A stretch of 64,000 nt of DNA from Bacillota bacterium (GTDB lineage: Bacteria > Bacillota > Bacilli > Alicyclobacillales > SLC66), in NCBI GenBank assembly GCA_021828865.1, contig JAJZCW010000004.1, positions 1-64,000 on the forward strand, given 5' to 3'. Positions 35,291 through 44,513 of the stretch are shown here, one piece after another. A program made the translations under genes and the position numbers. Positions within the stretch are counted from its first letter, which is position 1, and each line of letters opens with the position of its first letter. The notes beneath the pieces are model-generated. The model did no database searches. It was not told the origin of the DNA and saw nothing but the letters and a program-made list of their open reading frames with translations.

Positions 35291-35982
35291 ATGAATTTAT
35301 TGTACCTCCTTGTTCTTAAGCGCACCTCGCAAAGAGCTGCCACCATTGCGGATGCCTCCTCAATTGTCAAGAGTGAAGTGTCAAGTGCGACTGCATCGTC
35401 TGCCATGCGAAGTGGCGATGCCTTACGCTGTTTGTCTGCCTGGTCTCTCGCTTCCAATTCCAACAGTACCTTTTCCAGTTCCACGTCAAAGCCTTGCCGC
35501 TTCATTTCTTCGAAACGCCGCCTCGCTCTCACCTCAACTGTCGCCGTTAAAAAAATTTTCACATCTGCATCTGGTAAGATACTCGTGCCAATATCGCGTC
35601 CATCCATTACCACACCGAGTGCACTCTGAGACAACGTCGTTTGAATGGTGAGCAACTCCTTGCGGACTTGCGGATACGTAGCGACTAAAGATACTTTATT
35701 GCTGATTTCAGGTTCACGAATGGCATGCGTGATATCAATTCCTCGAACAATGACTCTTTGAGAATCTCCGTCCGGAATAAAAAGAATGTCCAAGCTTTCC
35801 GCCAATTGCACTAACGAATTTTCATCATCGAGTGGTGTATTGGCGTTGATCGCTTGCCAGGCAAGGCTTCTATAAATTGCGCCTGTATCAACATACGGTA
35901 TTCCTAATTGTTTTGCTACATGCTTTGCAATGGTGCTCTTGCCGGCACCAGCAGGACCATCAATAGCGACTTTGATTGTCAA
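35287..35982 (-). CDS. cmk: Cytidylate kinase
   Basis: 231 aa, TTG start at 35982 with AAAGGAG upstream. P loop AIDGPAGAGKSTIAKHVA near residue 6, DTGAIYRSLAW near 32, MDGRDIGTSILPDAD near 125 and RDQADKQRKASPLRMADDAV near 178. Phosphorylates CMP and dCMP. Followed by plsC with overlapping codons. Confidence 0.96.
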   Translation of the reverse strand: MTIKVAIDGPAGAGKSTIAKHVAKQLGIPYVDTGAIYRSLAWQAINANTPLDDENSLVQLAESLDILFIPDGDSQRVIVRGIDITHAIREPEISNKVSLVATYPQVRKELLTIQTTLSQSALGVVMDGRDIGTSILPDADVKIFLTATVEVRARRRFEEMKRQGFDVELEKVLLELEARDQADKQRKASPLRMADDAVALDTSLLTIEEASAMVAALCEVRLRTRRYNKFI

Positions 35983-36011
35983 GAAAAATCAAATCTCCTT
36001 TATTAGCCTAT

Positions 36012-36701
36012 CTAAGTATAGTTTTCAACACCTTTATTCTTCAGTTCAATTTGTCTTTTAAACACATACTGCACGATTCGTTGTTCCATCGCTCTGGTTA
36101 GCGTATCGAATCGCACTGAAACAATGGTCACGTTGGTTTCTTTAGACTCATAAAGTCTTATCACCGTACCTTTGGCATGAATAGGTACCATGTCTCTCGA
36201 TTCACTGGGAAACCTAAATTTAACGCTAATAGCATCATCAGGGAGGATGGAAAAAGGAGAATTGGAATAAAAAGAGAGTCCTCCTCCACTCACATCCCAC
36301 GTAAACCCTTCTCCTGTTTTTAACTCAATTGGATGCTGTTTTTTTGTAAGATACATAAAAGATATATCCATTCGTATCGGCACCCTGACAAATTCCCTTC
36401 GCTGGATTCTTGTAATCGCGTTCATCTCGGGAACTTTCAAGGAAATAGCTGGTAAATTATCAACTGTCAATCGATTGCGCATTACCTTTGTAGTGAAAGA
36501 ATAAACTGCCCCGTCATTTAAAAGATAACTGATTGATATTTCTTCATCTTGATCAAAAAGCAGCACATGATTGCCAAACTCAGTAAATGGCAAATCGATA
36601 ATAATTTGCTCTTTATTGATGTCGAGCACACGTGCTAGCCCTTTTTTTGGTTCTTTCTTACTTCTATATACATCAACACGAATGCCGATAATTGGTAGCA
36701 A
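36012..36701 (-). CDS. PilZ-domain cyclic-di-GMP-binding protein (YpfA/MotI-like)
   Basis: 229 aa, TTG start at 36701 after GTGGGGG. The N-terminal part (about 1-90) is a YcgR-type flagellar-brake domain. The C-terminal PilZ domain carries both ligand motifs, QRREFVRVP near residue 101 (RxxxR) and DVSGGGLSF near 139 (DxSxxG). In Bacillus the homologue MotI binds the MotA stator and slows motility when c-di-GMP is high. Same neighbourhood here (ypeB and cmk). The cheR gene in this window fits a motile cell. Confidence 0.88.
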   Translation of the reverse strand: MLPIIGIRVDVYRSKKEPKKGLARVLDINKEQIIIDLPFTEFGNHVLLFDQDEEISISYLLNDGAVYSFTTKVMRNRLTVDNLPAISLKVPEMNAITRIQRREFVRVPIRMDISFMYLTKKQHPIELKTGEGFTWDVSGGGLSFYSNSPFSILPDDAISVKFRFPSESRDMVPIHAKGTVIRLYESKETNVTIVSVRFDTLTRAMEQRIVQYVFKRQIELKNKGVENYT

Positions 36702-36724
36702 TTTTTTCCCCCACTTTCGTCTAA

Positions 36725-36733
36725 ATTATAACA
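36725..36733 (-). promoter_or_regulatory. Extended -10 promoter of the PilZ gene
   Basis: Minus strand TGT-TATAAT (36733-36725) is an extended -10 element (TGn then a perfect TATAAT). The -35 region is poor. Initiation about 20 bases before the TTG start is predicted. Confidence 0.5.
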
Positions 36734-36752
36734 CGATTAAGGGGAATATTAG

Positions 36753-36794
36753 AAAAAACAGCGGATATCCCCGATATTATTCAGGAAAATCCGC
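36753..36794 (-). terminator. Intrinsic terminator after ypeB
   Basis: GCGGAT-T-TTCC (36794-36784 on the minus strand) pairs with GGGGATATCCGC (36772-36761), followed by TGTTTTTT. Ends the sleB-ypeB transcript. Confidence 0.75.
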
Positions 36795-36803
36795 ATGGTT
36801 CAA

Positions 36804-38156
36804 TTAAAGTGACTCCTCTTTCGACAATTTATCGATCTGCAATTGTGCCCCACTATTGGCATCAACAAGCACCCGAAAGGTACTAGCAGATGTTCTTCCC
36901 AAAATAGAGTAGACAAGCCTCGGATGTTTAGCCGGATCATAGACAACAGCTAATTGTTCTTTATCGACTTTGAATGATGAGGCTAATTCCGCGCGTGCCT
37001 GACGTATGGTGATAGCTGGGCGATAGGAACTAAGTGTAATGGGGTTGGCATAATAGGCACTGGCGTCAAAATCAGTGACTCCCGCCCAATTGGTGGGAAC
37101 CTTGATCAACATGGTCTGTGGTTCTATCACAGCCCCTTGGTACACTGGTGCAAATGCAAAGGAATACCCTTGCTGGCCAGCGTAACTTCGAAGCATCGCA
37201 ACCGAAGAGAATCCATGTTTAATCAAAAAATCACTCGCAACTTGTTTTGCAGCAAGGAAGTTAATCCCACTTCGTAGCGTGGATGATCTTAAATTTAGCG
37301 GAGTGCGTGTCATCCACACCACTTTCCCGCGGTGAACACTAACAGCCAAACGACCTGTTTCTTGTGTGCCATTTAACAGCGTGACGAGATAACCATGAAA
37401 TTCAAAACCAGGTCCCAAATTCAGTACACGATATCTGATAGTACCGCTGTAACCAAGAAACCTTTTTGCGATGGACACTGCATCAGTCGAGGGATACACC
37501 GGACCACTAGCTATCGAATTGGCCACACGAGTATCTGCTGCTTGGAGCGGGTCCATGTGCAAACGCCCATTTTCTGAAAGCATTTGCTTGGCATCGCCAT
37601 CCATCTGATCAAATTGCTTTTGTAGGGTCACCTCTTTGACGTTAGCGGCCATTGCGCCAGTCATTTGAAATGAATTCATTTTCGCAAATAAGTCCTTTTG
37701 CGTAGCGGACATCCCATGTTCGAGCCTGGTGGTTTCCCTGTAAATTTGCTGGATACTGTTTCTCTCTGCGGCCGTAAAATGACTTCCGTTCATGTGCGAA
37801 AGATGAAGTTGTTCCAGATAGGCTGACGTATGGGTAAAATAACGGATCAGTGACCCGTTTTTTGTCAATTTTGCAGGTAACCCCTCTAAATTGGCAATAG
37901 CCGCTGCAGACTGCCTTTGTGCTGAGGATAGTTCCCTTTCTATAGATCGTGAAGAGGTGGTCACCATCATTTTAGACAAAGCATCCTGCAAAAGATCCAC
38001 ATGCGCGGACAATCGGTGATAATTTCCCTGGTATTGATTTTCTGCCATTTGCACTGCGGCCATACGGTTTTGATGCTCATTAAACCCATAAAGTCCAAAC
38101 CCTATCACACCAATCGTCAACGCGGGAATCATCCAACCATATCTTCTGTTCATCAT
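36804..38156 (-). CDS. ypeB: Germination protein YpeB
   Basis: 450 aa. N-terminal membrane anchor (residues about 8-25), a helical coil-rich region (to about 200), then repeated PepSY-like domains (TRTPLNLRSSTLRSGINFLAAKQVASDFL near 275 and ITIRQARAELASSFKVDKEQ near 385). YpeB keeps SleB stable in the dormant spore and holds it inactive until germination. Encoded directly after sleB with a GGAGGTGA site before its ATG, the normal bicistronic arrangement. Confidence 0.92.
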   Translation of the reverse strand: MMNRRYGWMIPALTIGVIGFGLYGFNEHQNRMAAVQMAENQYQGNYHRLSAHVDLLQDALSKMMVTTSSRSIERELSSAQRQSAAAIANLEGLPAKLTKNGSLIRYFTHTSAYLEQLHLSHMNGSHFTAAERNSIQQIYRETTRLEHGMSATQKDLFAKMNSFQMTGAMAANVKEVTLQKQFDQMDGDAKQMLSENGRLHMDPLQAADTRVANSIASGPVYPSTDAVSIAKRFLGYSGTIRYRVLNLGPGFEFHGYLVTLLNGTQETGRLAVSVHRGKVVWMTRTPLNLRSSTLRSGINFLAAKQVASDFLIKHGFSSVAMLRSYAGQQGYSFAFAPVYQGAVIEPQTMLIKVPTNWAGVTDFDASAYYANPITLSSYRPAITIRQARAELASSFKVDKEQLAVVYDPAKHPRLVYSILGRTSASTFRVLVDANSGAQLQIDKLSKEESL

Positions 38157-38166
38157 TTCACCTCCA

Positions 38167-38916
38167 TTATTGAGCGAATACGTGATTGCCTATTTGTAAT
38201 TTGACCGGTTGATTCCAAACCCAATTGGAAGTAGCCGTTGCAGGATTCCAATAATAAAGTGCACCATGCGTAGGATCCCAACCATGAATGGCGTCCATTA
38301 CCGCGGAAGTCGTTGTTGAATTAGTTCCACGCCAAGCCTGTCCATTAGAAATAGAGGTAAATGCGCCAGGTTGATAAATGATTGCTGATATGGAATGAGG
38401 GAATTTACTACTGTGATAACGATTCAAAATCACCGCAGCAACAGCGACCTGCCCCTCAAAAGGCTGATTTCTAGCTTCCCCGTAAACCACGTGAGACATG
38501 AGGGTGATGTCGTTCGCAGAAAATCCGCCAAAATCCATCGGCGATGAAGCGGTGGTTGGCGCAGCTTGTGCTGTGCTATGTTGGGTTGGTGGGTTGGTCC
38601 AATTGGTTGTTGCTTTGTTCAATGCGGTCATGGTGAGTGGGCCGACTATGCCATCAGAGTGAAGTCCAAACGCATATTGAAAATCCTTGACTGCCCAATA
38701 CGTTTGCCACCCAAAATACCCTGTTGGCTGTCCACTGAAGTACCCAATATACGCAAGCCTAGACTGAATGTTTTGGACCGCGTAACCACTGTTACCATAA
38801 CTATAGAGCGCTCCAGTTGATGAATGCGTTTGCGCGTAACTCGATTGGCTGAGAAGTGAACCGATGAATATTGTCAAAGACAACCACATCAAGTTAGAAG
38901 GAAGCCACTTTTTCAC
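38167..38916 (-). CDS. sleB: Spore cortex-lytic enzyme SleB
   Basis: 249 aa from the GTG at 38916, eight bases after GAGG. Signal peptide to about residue 30 (SYA-QT). Peptidoglycan-binding domain (about 40-105, SRLAYIGYFSGQPTGYFGWQTY). Catalytic Hydrolase_2 domain (about 140-249) with VVYGEARNQPFEGQVAVAAVILNR, whose Glu is the likely catalytic acid. A lytic transglycosylase that degrades spore cortex containing muramic-delta-lactam. Followed by ypeB. Confidence 0.95.
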   Translation of the reverse strand: MKKWLPSNLMWLSLTIFIGSLLSQSSYAQTHSSTGALYSYGNSGYAVQNIQSRLAYIGYFSGQPTGYFGWQTYWAVKDFQYAFGLHSDGIVGPLTMTALNKATTNWTNPPTQHSTAQAAPTTASSPMDFGGFSANDITLMSHVVYGEARNQPFEGQVAVAAVILNRYHSSKFPHSISAIIYQPGAFTSISNGQAWRGTNSTTTSAVMDAIHGWDPTHGALYYWNPATATSNWVWNQPVKLQIGNHVFAQ

Positions 38917-38993
38917 ACTTGCCACCTCTTCTTCATCTGATTCCTTATGCGTTATTGTTTACCTTCCCTTCATTTTTATTTAGAATTCATCAT

Positions 38994-39019
38994 AAAAAAA
39001 GATGGCCATCGGCCATCTT
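38994..39019 (-). terminator. Intrinsic terminator upstream of sleB
   Basis: AAGATGGCC-GAT-GGCCATCTT followed by TTTTT on the minus strand. Perfect 9-bp stem. Ends transcription of the small zinc-binding protein gene, so sleB must have its own (probably forespore) promoter in 38917-38993. Confidence 0.9.
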
Positions 39020-39041
39020 GGATACCACACACGATTGATTT

Positions 39042-39248
39042 TTATTCCACTACCTGAACGTCAAACTCCTTGTCATTGTCGCATAAACATCTACGAAATC
39101 CTGTTTCCACGTGACCTTTGACATCTCTGATGCCCCTTAAAATGAACACTTCGCCACATTTACGGCAACGGATGTGAATTTTCACTCTGCCACTGGAAGA
39201 TTCCAGTTCTCTTTTCGATTCCGCAATGGTTATCAAATCAGTATGCAT
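39042..39248 (-). CDS. Small cysteine-rich (zinc-ribbon-like) protein
   Basis: 68 aa from the ATG at 39248 after GGGAGG. Two cysteine pairs, CRKC near residue 28 and CLC near 54, could form a zinc ribbon within IHIRCRKCGEVFILRGI and GFRRCLCDNDKEFD. Family not recognised. Located between gudB and sleB with its own terminator. A small nucleic-acid or protein-binding adaptor is possible but unproven. Confidence 0.65.
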   Translation of the reverse strand: MHTDLITIAESKRELESSSGRVKIHIRCRKCGEVFILRGIRDVKGHVETGFRRCLCDNDKEFDVQVVE

Positions 39249-39281
39249 GTAAAAACCTCCCACGCCGAAGTGCTCCCGAAA

Positions 39282-40553
39282 CTACACCCAGCCGCGCAAT
39301 TCTACGGCCTCCGCCATTCGCTTGATGCCAACCATATAGGCTGCAAGACGCATATCAAGCTTTCGCGCCTGCGCTGTTTTATAAACTGTTTCAAATGAGC
39401 GTACCATCAGTTCCTCGAGCCGATTTTCCACTTCCTGCTCAGTCCAATAGTACCCTTGATTGTTTTGTACCCATTCAAAATAGGACACAATTACACCGCC
39501 GGAATTGCCAAGAACATCCGGGACAATCAAGGTTCCCTTCTCAGCCAGCAATTTGGTGGCTTCCATTGTCGTGGGACCATTGGCCGCTTCCACAATGATT
39601 TTCGCTTTGATATTATCGGCATTTTCCATGGTGATTTGATTTTCAATGGCTGCCGGAACTAATATGTCGCAATCCAGTTCCAATAACTCTTTATTGCTGA
39701 TTGTATTTTTAAATAGCTTAGTGACCGTGCCAAAGGAATCTCTACGCTCAAGAAGTGAGTCGATGTCAAGGCCACGCTCATCATACAGTGCTCCATACGC
39801 ATCGGAAATGCCGACCACTTTCGCCCCGGCATCATGCATGAATTTGGCCAAATAGCTCCCCGCATTGCCAAACCCTTGAACGACGACACGTGCATTTTCC
39901 AGCGTCAATCCTTTTACGTGCGCAGCTTCCCGTATACAAATCGCCACCCCGCGAGCGGTAGAAGTATCACGACCCAGCGAGCCGCCAAGCGCAATTGGCT
40001 TACCAGTTATAAAATTGGGGGAATCAAATTCCCGCATATGACTATATTCATCAAGCATCCAGGCCATCACCTGGGAATTGGTCATAACGTCTGGCGCAGG
40101 TATATCTTTGGTGGGACCAACAATTTGGCTGATTGCGCGCACATAGGCCCTGGCAAGCCGTTCCTGCTCACGGAACGACATTTCCCTCGGATCGCAAATG
40201 ACGCCGCCCTTACCACCACCATAGGGAAGATTGGCAATTCCGCATTTGATGCTCATCCAAATCGATAACGCTTTCACTTCATTTTCCGTTACATCAGGAT
40301 GAAAGCGAATACCACCCTTGGTAGGGCCAATGGAATCATTATGCTGAGCCCTATAGCCTGTAAAAACCTTCACTGTTCCATCATCCATTCGGACTGGAAA
40401 ACGAACGGCAAGCGTTCGCATGGGTTCTTTCAAAAGCTCGTACACTTCGGGACCATAGCCCAATTTAGATAGTGCTTCTTTTATAATTTCCTGCGTACCG
40501 GACAAAACGTCCAGGTTTTCTTTATCCTTAGGTAAAATTTCATTTTGCGACAT
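39282..40553 (-). CDS. gudB: NAD-specific glutamate dehydrogenase
   Basis: 423 aa from the ATG at 40553 after AAAGGTGG. Glu/Leu/Phe/Val dehydrogenase signature LPYGGGKGGVICDP near residue 106 with the catalytic Lys. GPTKGGIRFHPDV near 73, VVQGFGNAGSYLAKF near 222 (Rossmann), and ANGPTTMEATKLL near 320. Interconverts glutamate and 2-oxoglutarate. In Bacillus GudB and RocG also control glutamate synthase expression, and gltB is in this window. Its own promoter is visible at 40604-40633. Confidence 0.93.
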   Translation of the reverse strand: MSQNEILPKDKENLDVLSGTQEIIKEALSKLGYGPEVYELLKEPMRTLAVRFPVRMDDGTVKVFTGYRAQHNDSIGPTKGGIRFHPDVTENEVKALSIWMSIKCGIANLPYGGGKGGVICDPREMSFREQERLARAYVRAISQIVGPTKDIPAPDVMTNSQVMAWMLDEYSHMREFDSPNFITGKPIALGGSLGRDTSTARGVAICIREAAHVKGLTLENARVVVQGFGNAGSYLAKFMHDAGAKVVGISDAYGALYDERGLDIDSLLERRDSFGTVTKLFKNTISNKELLELDCDILVPAAIENQITMENADNIKAKIIVEAANGPTTMEATKLLAEKGTLIVPDVLGNSGGVIVSYFEWVQNNQGYYWTEQEVENRLEELMVRSFETVYKTAQARKLDMRLAAYMVGIKRMAEAVELRGWV

Positions 40554-40603
40554 TTTTTCGCCACCTTTATGAACGTTAACAAAAAAGCCCACACTTCATG
40601 CAC

Positions 40604-40633
40604 AGTATATCAGCAGCTCAGTTTTTTGGTCAA
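40604..40633 (-). promoter_or_regulatory. Promoter of gudB
   Basis: Minus strand TTGACC (40633-40628), 18 bases, TATACT (40609-40604), beginning at the ddl stop codon and about 50 bases before the gudB ATG. Confidence 0.6.
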
Positions 40634-41580
40634 ATCTGAGTGTTTTCTTGTTTAAACCTTGCAAAAGCCCGTTGAACAAGCAAATCCAGAAACTCAGGAA
40701 ACGAATACCCATAATGCCTTGCCGCATCAGGCACCAAGCTGGTGGAAGTCATCCCTGGTAACGTGTTGACTTCTAGGATGTACGGCCCCTTTTCACCAAT
40801 CATCATATCCACCCTTGCATAGTCCTGACATCCCAACAGACGGTAGGCTTCTTTGGCGTACTCTTCCACTTGTTGATAGATAGGTTCTGGCAAACGAGCT
40901 GGTAAAATATGCTCACTACCACCTGCCTGGTATTTGGAGTTATAGTCGTACAATACTGCCTTTGGGATGATTTCTATCACGCCAAGCACAATGGGGTCTG
41001 TGGTATCTCCGAAAAGCACTACGGTCACTTCCATGCCCTTCACATATTCTTCAACGAGGACAGATGGATCATACTTGAGTGCTTCACAGATTCCTTCCAC
41101 TACCTCTTCATGAGTATAGGCAAGCGTCAAACCGATCGTGGAGCCTTCCCGATTGGGTTTCACAATTAGCGGCAGCCCAAGTGATTGTACCGCTTCTTTC
41201 GCAAAGTCTTCGATTGTCGGCAATACCCCTACTGTCGCAAGCCGATGAGCTGGAACCGGGAGATTCATTGAGGAGAGCACACGTTTAGTTTGTGCTTTAT
41301 CCATGGCAAGTGCACTGGCCAGTACTCCTGAACCCACATAGGGATACCCCAGAATTTCGAGCGCGCCCTGAATCGTACCGTCTTCACCAAAGCGACCGTG
41401 TAGTCCCAGAAACACCAGATCCGGATCAAAGGCACTTATATCATTAAAAATGCTTGGTAGCAGGTCAAACCCACTCACGTCATACCCCATGTTTTTGAGG
41501 GCCTCGATAATTTGTTCACCACTTTTTAATGAAACTTCTCTTTCTGCAGATCGTCCACCATAGATCACAGCAATTTTCAC
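40630..41580 (-). CDS. ddl: D-alanine-D-alanine ligase
   Basis: 316 aa, GTG start at 41580 after GAGGG. ATP-grasp enzyme: VIYGGRSAEREVSLKSG at the N terminus, LHGRFGEDGTIQGALEILGYPYVGSG near residue 58, KPNREGSTIGLTLA near 142, and the metal-binding end VDMMIGEKGPYILEVNTLPGMTSTSLVP near 258. Makes the D-Ala-D-Ala dipeptide for peptidoglycan. The Tyr of the GYPYVGSG region is typical of dipeptide rather than D-Ala-D-Lac ligases, though this is not decisive. Confidence 0.95.
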   Translation of the reverse strand: MKIAVIYGGRSAEREVSLKSGEQIIEALKNMGYDVSGFDLLPSIFNDISAFDPDLVFLGLHGRFGEDGTIQGALEILGYPYVGSGVLASALAMDKAQTKRVLSSMNLPVPAHRLATVGVLPTIEDFAKEAVQSLGLPLIVKPNREGSTIGLTLAYTHEEVVEGICEALKYDPSVLVEEYVKGMEVTVVLFGDTTDPIVLGVIEIIPKAVLYDYNSKYQAGGSEHILPARLPEPIYQQVEEYAKEAYRLLGCQDYARVDMMIGEKGPYILEVNTLPGMTSTSLVPDAARHYGYSFPEFLDLLVQRAFARFKQENTQI

Positions 41581-41596
41581 TCACAGGTCCCTCTTT

Positions 41597-42715
41597 TCAT
41601 GAATTAACGGCTAATTCCTCTATCATATTCATCAACCATTGAATAGGCCATAAAAGCGCAAATTGTTCATCCACAATATGAAAATGATGATCGTGGGTCA
41701 CACCGAATGTGCCGCCGATGAACAATTGAAATACGGGATACACTTGACTGACATCCCCCAAGTCTGTAGATCCAGGGAGCTCATGAACATGATGAATGTT
41801 CAAATATGCCTCTTCTTTTTTCAAAACTTTTTCAGCTAATTCCTTCAACCAGGTGCTCTGTTGTAACGGCGCATAAGAACTGATCAATTCCACTTGAACG
41901 GCGGTGCTAGAGGAAAGTCGGACAAGGATTTCATCGACCATCTGAGTTTGGACATCAGCTAATTCCTTGGGGAACCCTGTCCAGAGCTCAATTCCAGATC
42001 CGATTGGCCTAGCCCTCACCTTCAGTTGCGGGCTACTGGTGATACGACGAATTTCTTTTTGCCATTCTTCCAAGAAGCCTGCATACGTTCTCATCGATAA
42101 AGGTCGACGATCATCAGGATCAAAGGATGGCATATGAAGGCGTATTCCTACCATCCCTTCCGCGCCATCCACCATTTGGACCCAACCGGAGCTTAATTGA
42201 TCGGCCAAATGTGTCGATAATACCGCATCCGCCCCTTTGAACCATCCGTCTTCGAGCAACCATTGTTTCCCTGGGATATAAGGTAATGGATAGTCACTGT
42301 CATATACCGGACGGCATTCCTCGCCAGGACAGCCAATGATACGGATTGCGGTATTCTCAAATCCACCATATGTATGAAGCAAAAGAGCTAGACCGAGTGC
42401 ATGCACGGACTGTGCAAAATGGCCACACGTATGTTCACAAACCCATCCCTCGCCAGACATCATCCCCACCGCGTCTAAATCTGCAGTGACCACCACGGAC
42501 TTTTTTGCTTGACCGAACCCTCCCACATCAATCACGGGTGAATGGCCATTAAGCACCCACCTGACAGGGATTTGATGCTCACTTAAAAAATCGCTCCAAA
42601 TCTTAACGGTTCTTATCTCTTCAAAAGCAGGTTCTGCAGCCGACATAAGCGCTTTGGCAAGCCTAAGCAAACGCTCTCTCGTCGCGATGCAATCATCGCC
42701 AAAAATATTCAACAA
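41597..42715 (-). CDS. M20-family metallopeptidase/amidohydrolase
   Basis: 372 aa, TTG start at 42715 with GGAGG 10 bases upstream. Resembles the AbgB/M20D amidohydrolases: ADLDAVG near residue 79, HTCGHFAQSVHALGLALLLH near 95 (metal ligand His), GCPGEECRP near 128 (catalytic Glu pair), and GSTDLGDVSQVYPVFQLFIGG near 318. Probably cleaves an N-acyl or peptide bond of a small substrate that I cannot name. Only 17 bases from ddl, so they are probably co-transcribed. Confidence 0.82.
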   Translation of the reverse strand: MLNIFGDDCIATRERLLRLAKALMSAAEPAFEEIRTVKIWSDFLSEHQIPVRWVLNGHSPVIDVGGFGQAKKSVVVTADLDAVGMMSGEGWVCEHTCGHFAQSVHALGLALLLHTYGGFENTAIRIIGCPGEECRPVYDSDYPLPYIPGKQWLLEDGWFKGADAVLSTHLADQLSSGWVQMVDGAEGMVGIRLHMPSFDPDDRRPLSMRTYAGFLEEWQKEIRRITSSPQLKVRARPIGSGIELWTGFPKELADVQTQMVDEILVRLSSSTAVQVELISSYAPLQQSTWLKELAEKVLKKEEAYLNIHHVHELPGSTDLGDVSQVYPVFQLFIGGTFGVTHDHHFHIVDEQFALLWPIQWLMNMIEELAVNS

Positions 42716-42733
42716 AGCAGTTCCTCCGGAAAC

Positions 42734-42780
42734 GAAAAAAGAAATGACGACAATGACCGGACAGCCATTTCGACATTTCT
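42734..42780 (-). terminator. Intrinsic terminator after mecA
   Basis: AGAAATGTCGAAATGG (42780-42765 on the minus strand) pairs with CATTGTCGTCATTTCT (42755-42740) with one or two mismatches, followed by TTTTTT (42739-42734). Confidence 0.75.
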
Positions 42781-42793
42781 TTTCACAAGAATA

Positions 42794-43378
42794 TTAAGCA
42801 AAGTGCTGAAGAATCGTGTCGAGTGCGTGATGCCTAACCACACACTTCCCATATTCATCAAGCATAGCCGTAGTAACGCCCGTCAATTCACCGAATTCAT
42901 GAAGGACCGACCAGATGGAATCATACACCGCTTCATCAATATCGTCATTCTCAAAAGCCAAATGGTATTTACCTTCATACACATAAAGAGAAACCTCAAT
43001 ATCGCCAAAATGATCCAATGCTTTTGCAACCTGAATCACTTCTTCAAAGTCAGGGAAGGAAAAAACAAAAGAACTGAATGGATCCACTTCGTGGCTTTCT
43101 TCTTCTTCTTCCTGGTTACTTGACTGAGGAGGCAAGCTTGGCACCTGTGTGACAATCACGACAACGCCTTCCGTTGGCATTGTAAACGCTTCTACAGCAA
43201 TGGGCCCAACAATCTCAAAACCCACTTCCGAATAAGCGATTTCCATCATGTCCCAAAAAAGTTCCTGCACCTTTTTCCCATTTTGCCAGACTTCCTCTTT
43301 TTCGATGCCGCGTGCTTCAAGATCTTCATAACTGATGAATATTCTCACTTTGTTCTTGGAGATCTTTTCCACCCGCAT
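42794..43378 (-). CDS. mecA: Adapter protein MecA
   Basis: 194 aa. N-terminal substrate-binding part (MRVEKISKNKVRIFISYEDLEARGI), an acidic linker near residue 90 (EEEEESHEV), and a C-terminal ClpC-binding domain (about 105-194, FEEVIQVAKALDHFG and VLHEFGELTGVT). Delivers proteins such as ComK to ClpCP in Bacillus. Shorter linker than Bacillus MecA (218 aa). YpbH is an alternative name for the paralogue. Confidence 0.9.
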   Translation of the reverse strand: MRVEKISKNKVRIFISYEDLEARGIEKEEVWQNGKKVQELFWDMMEIAYSEVGFEIVGPIAVEAFTMPTEGVVVIVTQVPSLPPQSSNQEEEEESHEVDPFSSFVFSFPDFEEVIQVAKALDHFGDIEVSLYVYEGKYHLAFENDDIDEAVYDSIWSVLHEFGELTGVTTAMLDEYGKCVVRHHALDTILQHFA

Positions 43379-43498
43379 CGTAACCCCATCCCTTCATGCG
43401 CTATCATACGCTTTTCTGTAATCATACTCACAAATAAAAGATTACGCTAGTGGAAAATTCACGGCAAAAAAGTTTACCAGCTAGTCTTCCCAACAGAC

Positions 43499-44491
43499 TT
43501 ATTTCATGGTAGAAGCGCGTTCTTCAATCTGATGTGGCAAAATGACCGTATAAGTGGAAATTTGTTCATCCCCAAGCAGTTTGGTTAAAAAACGCATGGC
43601 AACAGCCCCGTAATCGTACATCGGTTGAGAAATGGTCGTTAAATGAGGACGAGTCAACTGTGTGATTTTGGTGTTGTCAAACGCCAGAATCATGACATCG
43701 TTTGGCACCCTAAACTGTAAATCCTGGCTAGCATGAAGCGCTGCAACAGCCAACTCATCATTGCTGGCAATGAGCGCCTGCGGGCGATCCACACTTAGCT
43801 GACTGCGAATGGAAGCAATGGCAGTCGCGTATTCCTCCCGAGGCGTCATTATGTAACTCGGTTCAAGACCCGCTTCCTGCATGGCCTGAATATACCCTGC
43901 TTTACGGGCATCTGATAACGCATTGACTCCTTCTGGTCCTGAGACAAACGCGATTTTTCCACTGCCTTTGGCCATCAGAAAATTCACCGCATCTTTGGCC
44001 GCTTGCTTGTTATCGATATTGACTGATGGGATTCTTCCCTCCGGATCATCAGTACGGCAAAGCACCACCGGCAGTTGCGCCTGCTCAAATGTATCCACAT
44101 GCTCCTGACGCAATTCCATGGTCATAAACAGCAAACCATCCACTTGTTTTTCCCACATGGTGCCTACAAGGTCTGTTTCACGTGTTAGCTGACCATCAGA
44201 GTTGGAGAGAATGATGTGATACTGGTACATTCTCGCCACATCCTCTATACCCCTCACGAGTTCTGCCATGTAAGTGGCAGAAACATCAGGTACGATCACC
44301 CCAATTGTCTTAGTTTTTTTGCTGGCAAGACCTCTTGCGACCGCGTTGGGGCGATAGGAAAGTTGAGCAATCGCGTCAAGCACTCTTTTTTTTGTTTCTT
44401 CTTTTACTACGGCTGTATCGTTAAGCACCCTCGAAACGGTTGCCATGGAAACGCCAGCCACTCGTGCCACGTCATAAATGGTTGCACTCAA
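43499..44491 (-). CDS. ccpA: Catabolite control protein A (LacI family)
   Basis: 330 aa, TTG start at 44491, eight bases after AGGGAGG. LacI-type helix-turn-helix ATIYDVARVAGVSMATVSRVLN at the N terminus, hinge RPNAVARGLASKKT near residue 48, then a periplasmic-binding-like core. The run of matches to Bacillus CcpA (RGIEDVARMYQYHIILSNSD near 85, YDYGAVAMRFLTKLL near 290) supports the global catabolite regulator, which binds cre sites together with HPr-Ser-P. Confidence 0.93.
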   Translation of the reverse strand: MSATIYDVARVAGVSMATVSRVLNDTAVVKEETKKRVLDAIAQLSYRPNAVARGLASKKTKTIGVIVPDVSATYMAELVRGIEDVARMYQYHIILSNSDGQLTRETDLVGTMWEKQVDGLLFMTMELRQEHVDTFEQAQLPVVLCRTDDPEGRIPSVNIDNKQAAKDAVNFLMAKGSGKIAFVSGPEGVNALSDARKAGYIQAMQEAGLEPSYIMTPREEYATAIASIRSQLSVDRPQALIASNDELAVAALHASQDLQFRVPNDVMILAFDNTKITQLTRPHLTTISQPMYDYGAVAMRFLTKLLGDEQISTYTVILPHQIEERASTMK

Positions 44492-44513
44492 ACCTGAAAC
44501 CTCCCTGAATTCA

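Noticed and set aside
38917-38993. SigG promoter of sleB
   Set aside because: The best candidate, TGAAGG-17-CATAAGG, matches too few consensus positions to report.
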